The notes beneath the pieces were generated by a model. It searched no databases, was not told where the DNA came from, and worked only from the letters and a program-made list of their open reading frames with translations. A stretch of 64,000 nt of DNA, from assembly GCA_947628615.1 (NCBI GenBank), contig CANRAO010000003.1:62001-126000 (forward strand). The letters are read 5' to 3'. Source of the stretch: an uncultured Clostridia bacterium. Lineage in GTDB: Bacteria; Bacillota; Clostridia; Oscillospirales; Ruminococcaceae. Both the position numbers and the translations under genes were made by a program. This document shows positions 53,296-62,746 of this stretch, piece by piece; the stretch's first letter is position 1, and each line of letters opens with the position of its first letter.

Positions 53296-54076
53296 AAATC
53301 GAATAGATGCTTGCTTTGAAAAACTGAAAGCCGAAGGTAAAAAGGCTCTTATAACCTTTGTTACAGCGGGCGATCCGGACATTGAAACCACAAAAAAGCT
53401 GGTGCTTAAAAAGCTGGAATGCGGAGCAGATATAATTGAGCTTGGCGTTCCATTCTCAGACCCTATCGCTGAGGGACCTACCATACAGAAAGCGTCCCTG
53501 CGCTCTTTGAACAACGGAACTAACCTAGACCAGATATTCAGTATAGTGAGCGAACTTAGAAAAGAAACCGACGCTCCTTTGCTTTTGATGATGTACATAA
53601 ACACCGTGTTTAAATACGGCACGGAGAAATTCTTTACAAACTGTAAGGCAAGCGGTATAGACGGCGTTATAATCCCCGACCTGCCGTTTGAGGAGCGGAA
53701 TGAAGTAGAAGACCTATCCAATGAGTATGGAGTTTACAATATAAACCTTGTTGCACCGACCTCTCACGACAGAGTCAAAACTATTGCTTCACAGAGCAAG
53801 GGTTTTCTCTACTGCGTTTCATCTGTAGGCGTTACAGGAACACGTTCAAAGTTCACAACAAACTTTGACGAGTTTTTCTCGCTTATAAATTCATCTGCCT
53901 CCTGCCCCGCTTGTGTAGGCTTTGGTATATCAAATCCCGAACAGGCAAAAAAGATGTCACAGTACTGCGACGGAGTTATCGTAGGAAGTGCTATTGTAAA
54001 TATAATTGCAGAATATGGTAAAGAGAGTGTAGATAAGGTAGGAGAATTTGTGAAAAGTCTTAAAGAGGCAATGTAA
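53285..54076 (+). CDS. trpA: Tryptophan synthase alpha chain
   Basis: Releases indole from indoleglycerol phosphate. 263 residues. Starts at a TTG overlapping the trpB end by 11 bases, with GAGGAG ten bases before it. [19 protein letters not shown] holds the catalytic Glu/Asp pair; [12 protein letters not shown] and GVTGTRSKF follow. Confidence 0.96.
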   Translation: MKNKNRIDACFEKLKAEGKKALITFVTAGDPDIETTKKLVLKKLECGADIIELGVPFSDPIAEGPTIQKASLRSLNNGTNLDQIFSIVSELRKETDAPLLLMMYINTVFKYGTEKFFTNCKASGIDGVIIPDLPFEERNEVEDLSNEYGVYNINLVAPTSHDRVKTIASQSKGFLYCVSSVGVTGTRSKFTTNFDEFFSLINSSASCPACVGFGISNPEQAKKMSQYCDGVIVGSAIVNIIAEYGKESVDKVGEFVKSLKEAM

Positions 54077-54078
54077 TT

Positions 54079-54866
54079 ATGGATACCTTTAAGGCCTTAG
54101 AATCCTATTACAACACTTATGATGAAAACTCCCGATTGAGTTCAAGGCACGGCAGCATTGAATTTCTAACGACAGTTGAGTATATAAAAAAATATCTCAA
54201 AAGCGGAATGAAAATTTTTGAGATAGGTGCAGGCACAGGACGATATTCTCATTATTTTGCACGTCTTGGATATGAGGTCGACGCTGTTGATCTGATGCCC
54301 TGTAATATTGAGGTATTTAATAATAATACTGAAACCAGTGAGAAAGTAACAATTACTCAAGCAAATGCAACCAATTTGTCTGACTTTTCATCAGGCACTT
54401 ATGACATTACTCTCTTACTAGGTCCTATGTATCATCTTTTCAAACTGGACGATAAGATTTCCGCACTGTCAGAGGCGATTCGTGTTACCAAAAAGGCGGT
54501 ATTATATTTTCTGCCTACTGCTCTGCTGACGCGTCAATTTTGCAGTTTGGTTTTGTTAAAGGTTATATAAATTATTTAATAGACAGCAAAATGTTAGATC
54601 CTGACACCTTTAAAACACATTCAGAGCCTAAAGACATTTTCGAGCTATATACAAAATCCGATATTGACATTCTGATGGAGAGATTTGACGTTGAGCGTTT
54701 GCATTTCATAGGAACAGATATGGCGGCTCATTATCTTCCCAACATAATTGACAATATGGACGATAAAACATTTGAAATTTATTTTCGCTATCATCTGTCA
54801 ATCTGCGAACGTCCTGATCTGGTCGGGGCAAGTAATCATATTCTTGATGTTTTTAAAATAATTTAG
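54079..54866 (+). pseudogene. SAM-dependent methyltransferase, frameshifted
   Basis: Two overlapping frames, 54079-54570 and 54540-54866, together form one class I methyltransferase of about 262 residues: IFEIGAGTGRYSHYFARLGYEVDAVD (SAM motif I), DITLLLGPMYHLF, then in the other frame SAYCSADASILQFGFVKG. Adding one T in the TTTT run at 54507-54510 restores the frame. Could be a true mutation or a sequencing error. Follows trpA by 2 bases. Confidence 0.85.
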
Positions 54867-54943
54867 ATTTTACTTGACAAATGATAAATTGTATTGTAAT
54901 ATATTGTTGTGCTAGACTATTTTTGTTTAACAACATTTTTTTG

Positions 54944-54974
54944 ACACCGCAGAATTATTTCTGCGGTGTTTTTC
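54944..54974 (+). terminator. Intrinsic terminator of the trp operon
   Basis: Stem ACACCGCAGAA / TTCTGCGGTGT with a 4-base loop, followed by five T. Located 78 bases past the methyltransferase end. Confidence 0.85.
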
Positions 54975-55004
54975 TTATCTTTGTTTCCTGCCACTTACTT
55001 TTAA

Positions 55005-55033
55005 TTGACATAATCTCATATAAATAGTATAAT
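55005..55033 (+). promoter_or_regulatory. Promoter of the Lrp-aminotransferase-ispE operon
   Basis: Perfect TTGACA (55005-55010), 17-base spacer, perfect TATAAT (55028-55033), 31 bases before the ATG. Confidence 0.85.
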
Positions 55034-55063
55034 ATCATTAATATCTAATAGGAGGTACACAAT

Positions 55064-55549
55064 ATGGATTCTTTGCTTAAACTTCTTAAAAAGAATGCAC
55101 GGCTTTCAAATTCAGAGCTCGGCGTTATGCTCGGTATCTCTGAACAGGAGGTCGCGGAAAGAATAGAAAAGCTCGAAAACGACGGAATCATAAAAGGCTA
55201 TAACACCGTTATAAACGAACAGGCAGCTGCCGACTGCGGTGATCTGGTCACGGCTTATATTGAACTCAAGGTTTCTCCGAAAGCACAAAGCGGTTTCGAT
55301 GAAATTGCAAGAACAGTTAGTCAGTATGACGAGGTAGAGAATGTATGGCTTATGTCCGGAGGATACGATCTAGGCATTACTATAAAAGGTACAAACCTTA
55401 TGGACATTTCACTTTTTGTTGCTCAAAGACTAGCTCCTCTTGAGGGCGTTTTATCTACCGCAACACATTTTGTGCTAAAGAAATACAAAGACAACGGAAT
55501 CGACCTTTCCGACAAAATTATAGATGAAAGAGGATTAGTTTCCCCATGA
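55064..55549 (+). CDS. Lrp/AsnC-family transcriptional regulator
   Basis: 161 residues: an N-terminal winged helix (LLKKNARLSNSELGVMLGISEQEVAERIEKLENDGIIKGYNTVIN) and an effector-binding RAM domain (VENVWLMSGGYDLGITIKG). Regulators of this family sense amino acids. GGAGG precedes the ATG. It overlaps the aminotransferase gene by 4 bases, an arrangement common in Firmicutes, suggesting it controls or senses that enzyme. Confidence 0.92.
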   Translation: MDSLLKLLKKNARLSNSELGVMLGISEQEVAERIEKLENDGIIKGYNTVINEQAAADCGDLVTAYIELKVSPKAQSGFDEIARTVSQYDEVENVWLMSGGYDLGITIKGTNLMDISLFVAQRLAPLEGVLSTATHFVLKKYKDNGIDLSDKIIDERGLVSP

Positions 55550-56724
55550 TAGACTACAGCAGAATAATTAACAAAAAAACCAGAGATATGAAACCCTCCG
55601 GAATAAGAAAGTTTTTCGACCTTGCACAAACTATGGAAAACGTCATAGCTCTCGGCGTAGGCGAACCAAACTTTCAGACGCCTTGGCCTATAAGACGTGC
55701 GGCAATTACCGCTTTAGAGCGCGGCAAGACTTTCTATACCGCAAATTCGGGTCTCTACAATCTCAGACAATCTATTTCAGAATATGTTAAGGACTATGCA
55801 AAAACCGAATACTCCCCCGATGATGAGATAATCGTTACAGTCGGCGGCTCGGAAGCTATAGACCTTTCTATTCGTGCTATCGTTGAGCCGGGAGATGAAG
55901 TTTTAATCGTCGAACCTTGCTTTGTCTGCTATAAACCGATCGTTGAGCTTTCAGGCGGAATTCCCGTTGTTGTAGAAACAAAAGCTGAAGACGATTTCAA
56001 ACTGACAGCAAAGGCACTTAAAGAAAAGATAACTGAAAAAACAAAAGCACTTATACTTCCCTTCCCCAACAACCCAACTGGCGCTATAATGAAAAAAGAG
56101 GATTTAGCACCTATTGCCGAAGTTTTGAGGGATATGAATATTATTGTTTTGTCTGACGAGATTTATTCTGAGCTTACCTACGGCAGAAAGCACTGCTCCA
56201 TAGTTGAATTCGACAGTATGAGAGAGAGAACTATACTTATAAACGGATTTTCAAAAGCGTTTGCTATGACAGGCTGGCGTCTCGGATTTTTGTGCGCACC
56301 TAAAGAGCTGGTAAGTCAGATACTTAAAATTCACCAGTATGGAATTATGTCATCACCTACTGTGAGCCAGTATGCCGCAATAGAAGCACTTAAAAACTGC
56401 AGAAGCGATATTGATATGATGGTCGATGAATATAATATGAGACGGCGTTTCTGCGTTCACGGTTTTAACGAAATTGGTCTTGACTGCTTTGAACCTGAGG
56501 GAGCATTCTACGTATTCCCCTGCATAAAATCAACAGGGCTTTCCAGTCAGGAGTTCTGCGAGAAACTCTTGTATACCAAGAATGTAGCCGTTGTTCCGGG
56601 TGATGCTTTCGGCGAGTGCGGCGAAGGCTTTATACGGGTTTCTTATGCTTACTCTCTTGAGCATTTGAAAAAGGCTATCAGAAAAATAGGCGAGTTTGTT
56701 CGTGAAATCAAGGAGAACGGTTAA
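55546..56724 (+). CDS. Class I/II pyridoxal phosphate aminotransferase
   Basis: 392 residues, fold-type I. NVIALGVGEPNFQTPWPIRRAA, NSGLYNLRQSISEY, FPNNPTGAIM, SDEIYSELTYG, PLP lysine in GFSKAFAMTGWRLGFLCAP, and the carboxylate-binding FIRVSYA. Related to PatA/AspB-type enzymes; substrate not determined. Its stop and the ispE ATG overlap by one base. Confidence 0.92.
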   Translation: MIDYSRIINKKTRDMKPSGIRKFFDLAQTMENVIALGVGEPNFQTPWPIRRAAITALERGKTFYTANSGLYNLRQSISEYVKDYAKTEYSPDDEIIVTVGGSEAIDLSIRAIVEPGDEVLIVEPCFVCYKPIVELSGGIPVVVETKAEDDFKLTAKALKEKITEKTKALILPFPNNPTGAIMKKEDLAPIAEVLRDMNIIVLSDEIYSELTYGRKHCSIVEFDSMRERTILINGFSKAFAMTGWRLGFLCAPKELVSQILKIHQYGIMSSPTVSQYAAIEALKNCRSDIDMMVDEYNMRRRFCVHGFNEIGLDCFEPEGAFYVFPCIKSTGLSSQEFCEKLLYTKNVAVVPGDAFGECGEGFIRVSYAYSLEHLKKAIRKIGEFVREIKENG

Positions 56725-57602
56725 TGCAAAGTATAACGCTAAAAGCTCCTGCGAAGATAAATCTAATACTTGATATTGTCGGCAAAAGAGATGACGGCTA
56801 TCATAATCTCCGTTCTGTAATGCAGGCAATATCTATTTTTGATAACATCACTCTGTCCGTAAAAGGCGAAAAATGCAAACTTCCGAGTATTTCTATAACC
56901 TGTACAAAGAATGACATTCCTACCAATGAAAGCAATATAGCTTACAAGGCTTGCCGTGCTTTTAATAAGGCTATAGGTGAAATGCCTTTTGACAGCATAG
57001 CTGTACATATCGAAAAGCATATACCAAGCGGTGCAGGTCTTGCAGGAGGAAGTTCAGACGGAGCGACAGTACTTATCGGGCTTAACAAGCTATGTGGCAG
57101 TACTCTGTCAACTGGCGAGCTTTGCAAAATCGGTGCTTCAATCGGGGCTGATGTTCCCTTTTGTATTGTCGGCGGTACAGCCCTTTGTGAGGGCATTGGT
57201 GAAAAAATAACTCCTCTTAAATCTCTGCCTGATTGTGAAATACTTGTTGTGAAGCCTGATATTTCAATTTCGACTCCCCTTTCGTACAAAAGGTTTGACA
57301 AACTTGAAAATCCAAGACTTTCTGATTTTGATAAATTTATGACCTCATTAAATTCAGGTAATCTTGCAGCGATTTCAAAAACGCTTTCAAATTCACTTGA
57401 AGATGTAACAAACGAAAGCATAATTGATGAAATAAAATGCGAAATGATAAAGTCAGGCGCACTCGGCTCTGTTATGACAGGCAGCGGTTCGGCAGTTTTC
57501 GGGATATTTGATAATGAAAGGAAAGCACATAAGTGTGCTGAAAATTTCAGCGGACAGATGTTTACTAATTGTTGTCACCCCTGCACGCAGTCCGCTATTT
57601 GA
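56724..57602 (+). CDS. ispE: 4-diphosphocytidyl-2-C-methyl-D-erythritol kinase
   Basis: GHMP kinase of the MEP pathway. 292 residues: APAKINLILDIVGKRDDGYHNLRSVMQ at the N-terminus, PSGAGLAGGSSDGATVL near 96-112 (ATP loop), and SVMTGSGSAVFGIFDN near the end. The last residues CCHPCTQSAI and the stop lie in a repeat fragment. Confidence 0.95.
   Translation: MQSITLKAPAKINLILDIVGKRDDGYHNLRSVMQAISIFDNITLSVKGEKCKLPSISITCTKNDIPTNESNIAYKACRAFNKAIGEMPFDSIAVHIEKHIPSGAGLAGGSSDGATVLIGLNKLCGSTLSTGELCKIGASIGADVPFCIVGGTALCEGIGEKITPLKSLPDCEILVVKPDISISTPLSYKRFDKLENPRLSDFDKFMTSLNSGNLAAISKTLSNSLEDVTNESIIDEIKCEMIKSGALGSVMTGSGSAVFGIFDNERKAHKCAENFSGQMFTNCCHPCTQSAI
57574..57602. repeat. Dispersed hairpin repeat fragment in the ispE end
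   Basis: GTCACCCCTGCACGCAG matches GACCCCTGCACGCAG at 39921 and the GCGTGCAGGGGTCACCCC part of copy 22, and encodes the ispE C-terminus. Confidence 0.6.
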
Positions 57603-57662
57603 GACAAGATATTCAGAGGTAAGCATCCGATGCCCTATGAAGATTAGATATGTTTATACAAA

Positions 57663-57690
57663 AAAGCCAACAGAAATTTCTGTTGGCTTT
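57663..57690. terminator. Bidirectional terminator
   Basis: Perfect 28-bp palindrome with half AAAGCCAACAGAAA, between the convergent ispE and CHAP-protein genes. A-rich and T-rich flanks suit termination from both sides. Confidence 0.75.
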
Positions 57691-57709
57691 AACTTTAACA
57701 AGAATTAAA

Positions 57710-59617
57710 TTATGCTTTTACCTCATCTGAATAATTTCCAAAATACTTGTACCCGTTGCTTAATTTATACGCTCTGATTTTAAATGTATGCTTTTTATTG
57801 TCATAAAGGTTCTTTATTTTAGTCATAACCTTAGAAGAGGACACCGTTTTAACCCTAACATAACTGTTACCCGATTTCATATAAATCTGATACTTTGTTG
57901 CTCCGTTCACAGGCTTCCATGATAAAGCAACACTTCCGTCAGAAGCTCTCTCTGCTGTGACGTTCTTTACCTTGGCTGGTTTTGTGACAGCGTATGCTTT
58001 ATTAGATGCTCCGCTGTATACGTCAACGCCTGAGATTTTCTTTATCGCTTTTACCGTGAATGTATACGAAGTTCCCTTTTTGAGCTTTTTAAGTTTTACA
58101 GAATGCTTATTTCCAGATACCGTTTTAACCTTATTGAACGCTCCGCCGTCTGCGCTTGCGTAAATAGCGTAGCTTTTTACACCCTTTGTGCTTGTCCAAG
58201 ACAGCTTTACAGATGCTGCAGACTTATTCTTCAATACTGTCAGATGCTTAGGTTTATCCGGTCTGGTGTATGCGCTAAGAACTGAGGAATATTTTCCTAA
58301 ATAGCTCTTTTTATTTAAATTTTTATACGCTCTTACCTTAAACTTATATGCAGAAGCCTTGGTAAGTCCCCAGATTTTGTGTGAATTACTTTTGAGATCT
58401 GCAATTTTTACATACTTTTTCTTTGCTTTGTCGTATCTGAAAACTCTGTAACCAGTAACATCAGATACTGAATCCCACTTAATAGTTATTGATTTCTTAC
58501 TGCTTCCCGACGCCTTTAAATTAGCCACAGTTCCTGGCTTTACAGTTACAGTACAGGTATCCTTTATTCCGCTTACTGCCTTTGCTGATATTGTGACCGC
58601 TCCTGCTTTTTTTCCGGTTACAACTCCGTTGTTTGAAACACTAGCAATTGAATCGTCGCTAGACGTCCAGGTGAGTACATCGTTTGTGTTTGCAGGAAGC
58701 ATCTTTTTTGAAATGTTCTTTGACTTTCCTGCAACGACCGTCAGCGAATCTTTTATCTGAACATCTGTCGCAAGCGGTTCGCCAGCAATGTAAAACTCCT
58801 TTAAATCACTTTCAGAAATCTCATTCGATGAGTTGTAATTCAAAACCTGTGCAGCATAGTGTCCCATAGGAAGCGTTACAGACGTAGATCCGCCTACAAT
58901 ATTAGTTGTAGAAGAAATTAAATTGTTTTCATTGTATGTACCTGATGAATTGTATTGGTATATATTTAAAGTTGAGTTTACAGCGTCTGTGCTTCCAGTC
59001 CACGAAAATGTCTTTTCAGTGTTTTCAAGAGAAGCGTAATCAGTTGTTAAAACCGGCTTTGCATATGTGAATGCTCCGCTGTATCTGAAAAAGCTGACGT
59101 CAGACTCCAGATTGTTTAAATCAACCGTTCTGTTATACTTTGCATAACAGCCGTTGCTGTCATACCATGTCCAGTTCTGCTCAAAAAGTACAACCTCTGT
59201 ACCGTTTATCTGCTTTACAATAGCCCAGTGACTTGAGTTTCCGTATATATCGCCTACCTGCGGCGTATTAACTTCAGTGAAATACCCCACGTCGCTGAGC
59301 GGTGTATTCCCCGGCCACAAATTGTATACTGTACATCCGTAAACTGCTTTATAGAATTTCGTAACCAGTGCCGCACAGCAGTATACAGGATCGTCCCACA
59401 TCTCTGACACATTACTGTCGTTTCTTGGTATGTATATAGCCTGTACTGTCACTCCGTTGAAAGTCATTGTATCTACGACTTGTCCTTCTTTTGAAACCGT
59501 TACGGTAACAGGTACTGTAGCCGCATTTGTACTAATCGGTACGGCTAATGCCGTCACCATAATGACAAGCGCAATGCATGTTGATGCAATACGCTTGCAA
59601 ATTTTTATTCCTTTCAT
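57710..59617 (-). CDS. Secreted CHAP-like protein with Big2 and fibronectin III domains
   Basis: 635 residues. A signal peptide (IASTCIALVIMVTALAVPISTNA) is followed by a CHAP/NlpC-type region at about 70-195, with Cys in CCAALVTKFY, His in GNSSHWAIVKQ and LFEQNW; such domains cleave peptidoglycan. Then a bacterial Ig-like Big2 domain (about 285-362, SDDSIASVSNNGVVTGKKAGAVTISAKA) and three FN3-type domains (365-635). No LPXTG or SLH anchor is seen. Likely a cell-wall amidase or surface protein. Confidence 0.8.
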   Translation of the reverse strand: MKGIKICKRIASTCIALVIMVTALAVPISTNAATVPVTVTVSKEGQVVDTMTFNGVTVQAIYIPRNDSNVSEMWDDPVYCCAALVTKFYKAVYGCTVYNLWPGNTPLSDVGYFTEVNTPQVGDIYGNSSHWAIVKQINGTEVVLFEQNWTWYDSNGCYAKYNRTVDLNNLESDVSFFRYSGAFTYAKPVLTTDYASLENTEKTFSWTGSTDAVNSTLNIYQYNSSGTYNENNLISSTTNIVGGSTSVTLPMGHYAAQVLNYNSSNEISESDLKEFYIAGEPLATDVQIKDSLTVVAGKSKNISKKMLPANTNDVLTWTSSDDSIASVSNNGVVTGKKAGAVTISAKAVSGIKDTCTVTVKPGTVANLKASGSSKKSITIKWDSVSDVTGYRVFRYDKAKKKYVKIADLKSNSHKIWGLTKASAYKFKVRAYKNLNKKSYLGKYSSVLSAYTRPDKPKHLTVLKNKSAASVKLSWTSTKGVKSYAIYASADGGAFNKVKTVSGNKHSVKLKKLKKGTSYTFTVKAIKKISGVDVYSGASNKAYAVTKPAKVKNVTAERASDGSVALSWKPVNGATKYQIYMKSGNSYVRVKTVSSSKVMTKIKNLYDNKKHTFKIRAYKLSNGYKYFGNYSDEVKA

Positions 59618-59816
59618 ATTCTCTCCTTACATAACACATAATACACATATCACTTTAATTTTTTTTCAGTACTTATTTATAATAACACATTATTCTATAA
59701 AATGCAAGTTTATATTTTTTTCGTATATTTCTAATTTATATTGCATTGCCTCCTACTCAAAGTAAAGCCAAACTCGCCACTCTTACTTCTTGCTTCTGAA
59801 TTTCTTGCCTCTGACA

Positions 59817-60266
59817 GCAGAGCCTGCGGCGGTTCGCCGTTCACCGTTGCATAGTTTACCTTTTAAACAAAGTAAAGCCTGCCGTTACACAAAGTAATTA
59901 CGTTTTACAAATTACCCAAAGGCAGAGTGCCTGCGGCGGCTCGCCGTTCATCATTGCATAGTTTACCTTTTAAACAAAGTAAAGCCTGCCGTTGCACAAA
60001 ATAATTACATTTTACAAATTACCCAGAGGCAGAGTGCCTGCGACGGCTCGCCGTTCACCGTTGCATAGTTTACCTTTTAAACAAAGTAAAGCCTGCCGTT
60101 ACACAAAGTAAATACATTTTACAAATTGCCCAAAGGCAGAGTGCCTGCGGCGGCTCGCCGTTCACCGTTGTATAGTTTACCTTTTAAACAAAGTAAAGCC
60201 TGCCGTTGCACAAAGTAAATACATTTTACAAATTACCCAAAGGCAGAGTGCCTGCGGCGGCTCGCC
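59817..60266. repeat. Tandem array of a 107-bp unit
   Basis: Four consecutive 107-bp units (boundaries at 59924, 60031, 60138, 60245) plus a partial fifth. Each unit contains one copy of the dispersed repeat (CTGCCGTT ... AAAGGCAG, hairpin CGGCGGCTCGCCG) and a TAGTTTACC-TTTTAAAC segment. Units differ at a handful of bases. It lies at the 3' end of glgA; no other gene is seen in 59618-60270. Confidence 0.95.
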
Positions 60267-60270
60267 GCTG

Positions 60271-61695
60271 CTAAATGCTTGCATATAAATCATGGTAGCT
60301 TAATGCTGACTTCTTCCAGCTGAAATCCTCCTTCATTGCGTGAACAACAAGCCGTCCCCATATCATTTTATTGTCATAAAATGCCCTCGCCCTTGCACAG
60401 GCGTTAAGCATATCATGTGCATTGTATGTCTTAAAGGTAAAGCCGTTGCCTTTGATCTCTCCTAAGTGTGCCTCGCCGGCATCTATTATGCTGTCTCGAA
60501 GTCCTCCAGTTTCCCTCACTATCGGAATCGTTCCGTATCTAAGCGCAATCATCTGCGCCAAACCGCACGGCTCGCTCTGAGACGGCATTAAAAACATATC
60601 TGCCCCTGCATAGATCCTCTTTGAAAGCTCAGGAATAAAGCCTATCTTTACCCCAACCCTGTCAGGATAACGATACGACATCTCTGTGAAAAAATCTTCG
60701 TATATTTTCTCGCCGGAACCGAGTATTGCAAATTTATATCCGAGATTTACAATGTCCTCAAAAACGTACTTTATAAGGTCAAGACCTTTATGAGATACAA
60801 ACCTTGTTACTATCCCTATGATCGGTTCGCTGCCTGACTTTATACCCATTTCGTCGCAAAGCCTCTTTTTGCATACCCTCTTGCCAAACATATCGTTCAA
60901 ACCGTAGTTCTTTGGTATGACTTTGTCCGTCTCCGGGTCGTATATCTCTCCGTCTATTCCGTTTAATATTCCGCTTAGCTTATACTGCTTGTTGACAAGC
61001 TCTCTGTCCATTCCGTGTGCATACCACGAATCTAAAATCTCCCATGCATAACTCGGGGATACAGTTGTTACCCTGTCAGACACCTCTATAGCCGCTTTCA
61101 TAAAGTTTACATCACCGTCATACTCAAGTAGGTCGGTATGATATAAAGGTATTCCCATTATGTCGTTTATTAGCTCTAAACCGTATTGCCCCTGATATTG
61201 TATGTTATGAATCGTAAATACCGTCTTTATGTCTTCATACCCGGACTGATAACGATAAAAAATATCGTAATATACAGGTACTAACGCCGTCTGCCAGTCG
61301 TTTGCATTGATCACATCAGGCTTGAATTCAATATGATGAAGCAACTCAAGTACTGCCCTTGAGAAAAATACAAATCTCTCCGCATCATCGTAAAAACCGT
61401 ATAATCCGTTTCTTGCAAAGTAGTATTCATTGTCCAGAAGATAATATGTTACTCCATTTACCTCCGCTGTGAAAACTCCGCAATACTGGTTTCGCCATGC
61501 AACAGGTACAGAAAAATTTGTTAAAAATGTCAGCTTGTCTAAAAGCTCCGGCTTTATAGTTCCGTACTTAGGCATTACTACCCGGCAGTCATCGCCTGCT
61601 TCGTTCAGCGCTCTAGGTAAAGAACCTGCTACGTCTGCTAATCCTCCCGACGCAGCAAACGGCAAAGCCTCACTCGCTGTATATAATATTTTCAT
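60271..61695 (-). CDS. glgA: Glycogen synthase
   Basis: GT5 enzyme that extends alpha-1,4-glucan from ADP-glucose. 474 residues: EALPFAASGGLADVAGSLPRALN at the N-terminus, FTIHNIQYQGQYG, NGIDGEIYDPETD, GIVTRFVSHKGLDLI, MPSQSEPCGLAQMIALRYGTIPIVRETGGL. The usual KTGGL is AASGGL, as in several Clostridia. Module C separates it from glgD. Confidence 0.96.
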   Translation of the reverse strand: MKILYTASEALPFAASGGLADVAGSLPRALNEAGDDCRVVMPKYGTIKPELLDKLTFLTNFSVPVAWRNQYCGVFTAEVNGVTYYLLDNEYYFARNGLYGFYDDAERFVFFSRAVLELLHHIEFKPDVINANDWQTALVPVYYDIFYRYQSGYEDIKTVFTIHNIQYQGQYGLELINDIMGIPLYHTDLLEYDGDVNFMKAAIEVSDRVTTVSPSYAWEILDSWYAHGMDRELVNKQYKLSGILNGIDGEIYDPETDKVIPKNYGLNDMFGKRVCKKRLCDEMGIKSGSEPIIGIVTRFVSHKGLDLIKYVFEDIVNLGYKFAILGSGEKIYEDFFTEMSYRYPDRVGVKIGFIPELSKRIYAGADMFLMPSQSEPCGLAQMIALRYGTIPIVRETGGLRDSIIDAGEAHLGEIKGNGFTFKTYNAHDMLNACARARAFYDNKMIWGRLVVHAMKEDFSWKKSALSYHDLYASI

Positions 61696-61841
61696 ATCCT
61701 TATCCCCCGTTCTATACTTAGATGTCTTTGACAGTGCCTTGTCATTGTAACACCGCTCCCGATTTTAATCAAGCGTTAATTATTGCTAATAGAAACAAAA
61801 TGCAGTAGCCCACTAAATTCTAATAGTAAAATCTAGCTTAT

Positions 61842-61922
61842 AGGTACTAGTCCGCAATTAATTAAATTTAACATTCATCAAGTTTTTAATAGGCGGCAGA
61901 GCAACCAGCGTCACACTGGTCA
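61842..61922. repeat. Dispersed hairpin repeat, copy 20
   Basis: GTACTAGTCCGCAATTAATT ... AATAGGCGGCAGAG with hairpin ACCAG / CTGGT, at the left edge of module C and touching the RHH6 stop. Confidence 0.65.
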
Positions 61923-62111
61923 ATTATTTTTATCTCTCTCCATAGTTTCCTTGACTGCCCTGTTTAGAAACTTGTTTAAAGTGCCGTCATATTCTTTTGC
62001 GTGTTCTGTAATGCTTTCTTTCTCACCCTTTGGAACTTGCATTTCCAATCTGTCATAATGATTTTTTTTATACTTATTATTTGCTCTTATTTGAGCTTTG
62101 GTAGCAGGCAT
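61920..62111 (-). CDS. Small ribbon-helix-helix protein (module C, RHH6)
   Basis: 63 residues; MPATKAQIRANNKYKKNHYDRLEMQVPKGEKESITEHAKEYDG in outline, then TLNKFLNRAVKETMERD. Nearly identical to RHH7, its tandem duplicate (differences at few positions). The ATG at 62111 follows GGTGG. The stop abuts a dispersed repeat. Confidence 0.8.
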   Translation of the reverse strand: MPATKAQIRANNKYKKNHYDRLEMQVPKGEKESITEHAKEYDGTLNKFLNRAVKETMERDKNN

Positions 62112-62128
62112 TTTTAATACCACCCTGT

Positions 62129-62320
62129 TTATCTATTTTTATCTCTCTCCATAGTCTCTTTAACAGCCCTGTTTAGAAACTTGTTTAAAGTACCGTCATA
62201 TTCTTTTGCATGTTCTGTGATATTTTCCTTCTCACCTTTTGGAACTTGCATTTCCAATCTGTCATAATGATTTTTTTTGTACTTATTATGTGCCTTTATC
62301 TGTGCTTTTGTAGCTGGCAT
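62129..62320 (-). CDS. Small ribbon-helix-helix protein (module C, RHH7)
   Basis: 63 residues; tandem duplicate of RHH6, with Lys, His, Asn and Arg replacing Arg, Asn, Ser and Asn at four places. GAGGTGG precedes the ATG. First gene from the module C promoter. Predicted autorepressor. Confidence 0.8.
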   Translation of the reverse strand: MPATKAQIKAHNKYKKNHYDRLEMQVPKGEKENITEHAKEYDGTLNKFLNRAVKETMERDKNR

Positions 62321-62356
62321 AAAAATTTCCACCTCAATAATTAAATTAATAACTAT

Positions 62357-62385
62357 AATATAACATATTTGTATACTTTAATCAA
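62357..62385 (-). promoter_or_regulatory. Promoter of the RHH operon, module C
   Basis: Minus strand: TTGATT at 62380-62385, 17 bases, TATATT at 62357-62362; the spacer has TATACAAAT at the same offset as in modules A and B. Confidence 0.65.
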
Positions 62386-62427
62386 TGTTCATAAGTTTTA
62401 ATGGTTCAAATTTGTATAATTTACCTA

Positions 62428-62456
62428 TTGAATATGTGATTACGAAATCATATAAT
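62428..62456 (+). promoter_or_regulatory. Promoter and operator of the partner genes, module C
   Basis: TTGAAT at 62428-62433, 17 bases, TATAAT at 62451-62456. The spacer holds TGATT-ACGA-AATCA, an inverted repeat unlike the TATACAA site on the other side. Confidence 0.6.
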
Positions 62457-62488
62457 ATAAGCATACTAAACAAAAAGGAAGTGACATA

Positions 62489-62746
62489 ATGAATACTGCA
62501 AACAGCAAAATTGATATATATGAAATCGAAGATATTATGAAGAAATCAAAAAACATAGCTCAGTTATCATCAATTTTCACAGAATATTTGGATTACAGTC
62601 AAGATGATGAACTAAGAGGGGCATTAGCGTGTCTTACAGACAATATGTTCATTTTGAAAGATAAATGCAGAGCACTGTATAATGCCGCATTCGGCGAACA
62701 AACAACCACAGCGAAAGGAAGTGACAATAATGAGCAAAATGGTTAA
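62489..62746 (+). CDS. Small helical partner protein (module C, first)
   Basis: 85 residues of the same unrecognised family: IYEIEDIMKKSKNIAQLSSIFTEYLDYSQDDELRGALACLTDNMFILKDKCRALYNAA, then a polar tail. AAGGAAGTG precedes the ATG. It overlaps the next partner gene by 17 bases, so both are made together. Confidence 0.72.
   Translation: MNTANSKIDIYEIEDIMKKSKNIAQLSSIFTEYLDYSQDDELRGALACLTDNMFILKDKCRALYNAAFGEQTTTAKGSDNNEQNG

Noticed and set aside
59817-60266. Tandem units considered as a CRISPR array
   Set aside because: The whole 107-bp unit repeats; there are no unique spacers, the units are too long, and no cas genes are near.
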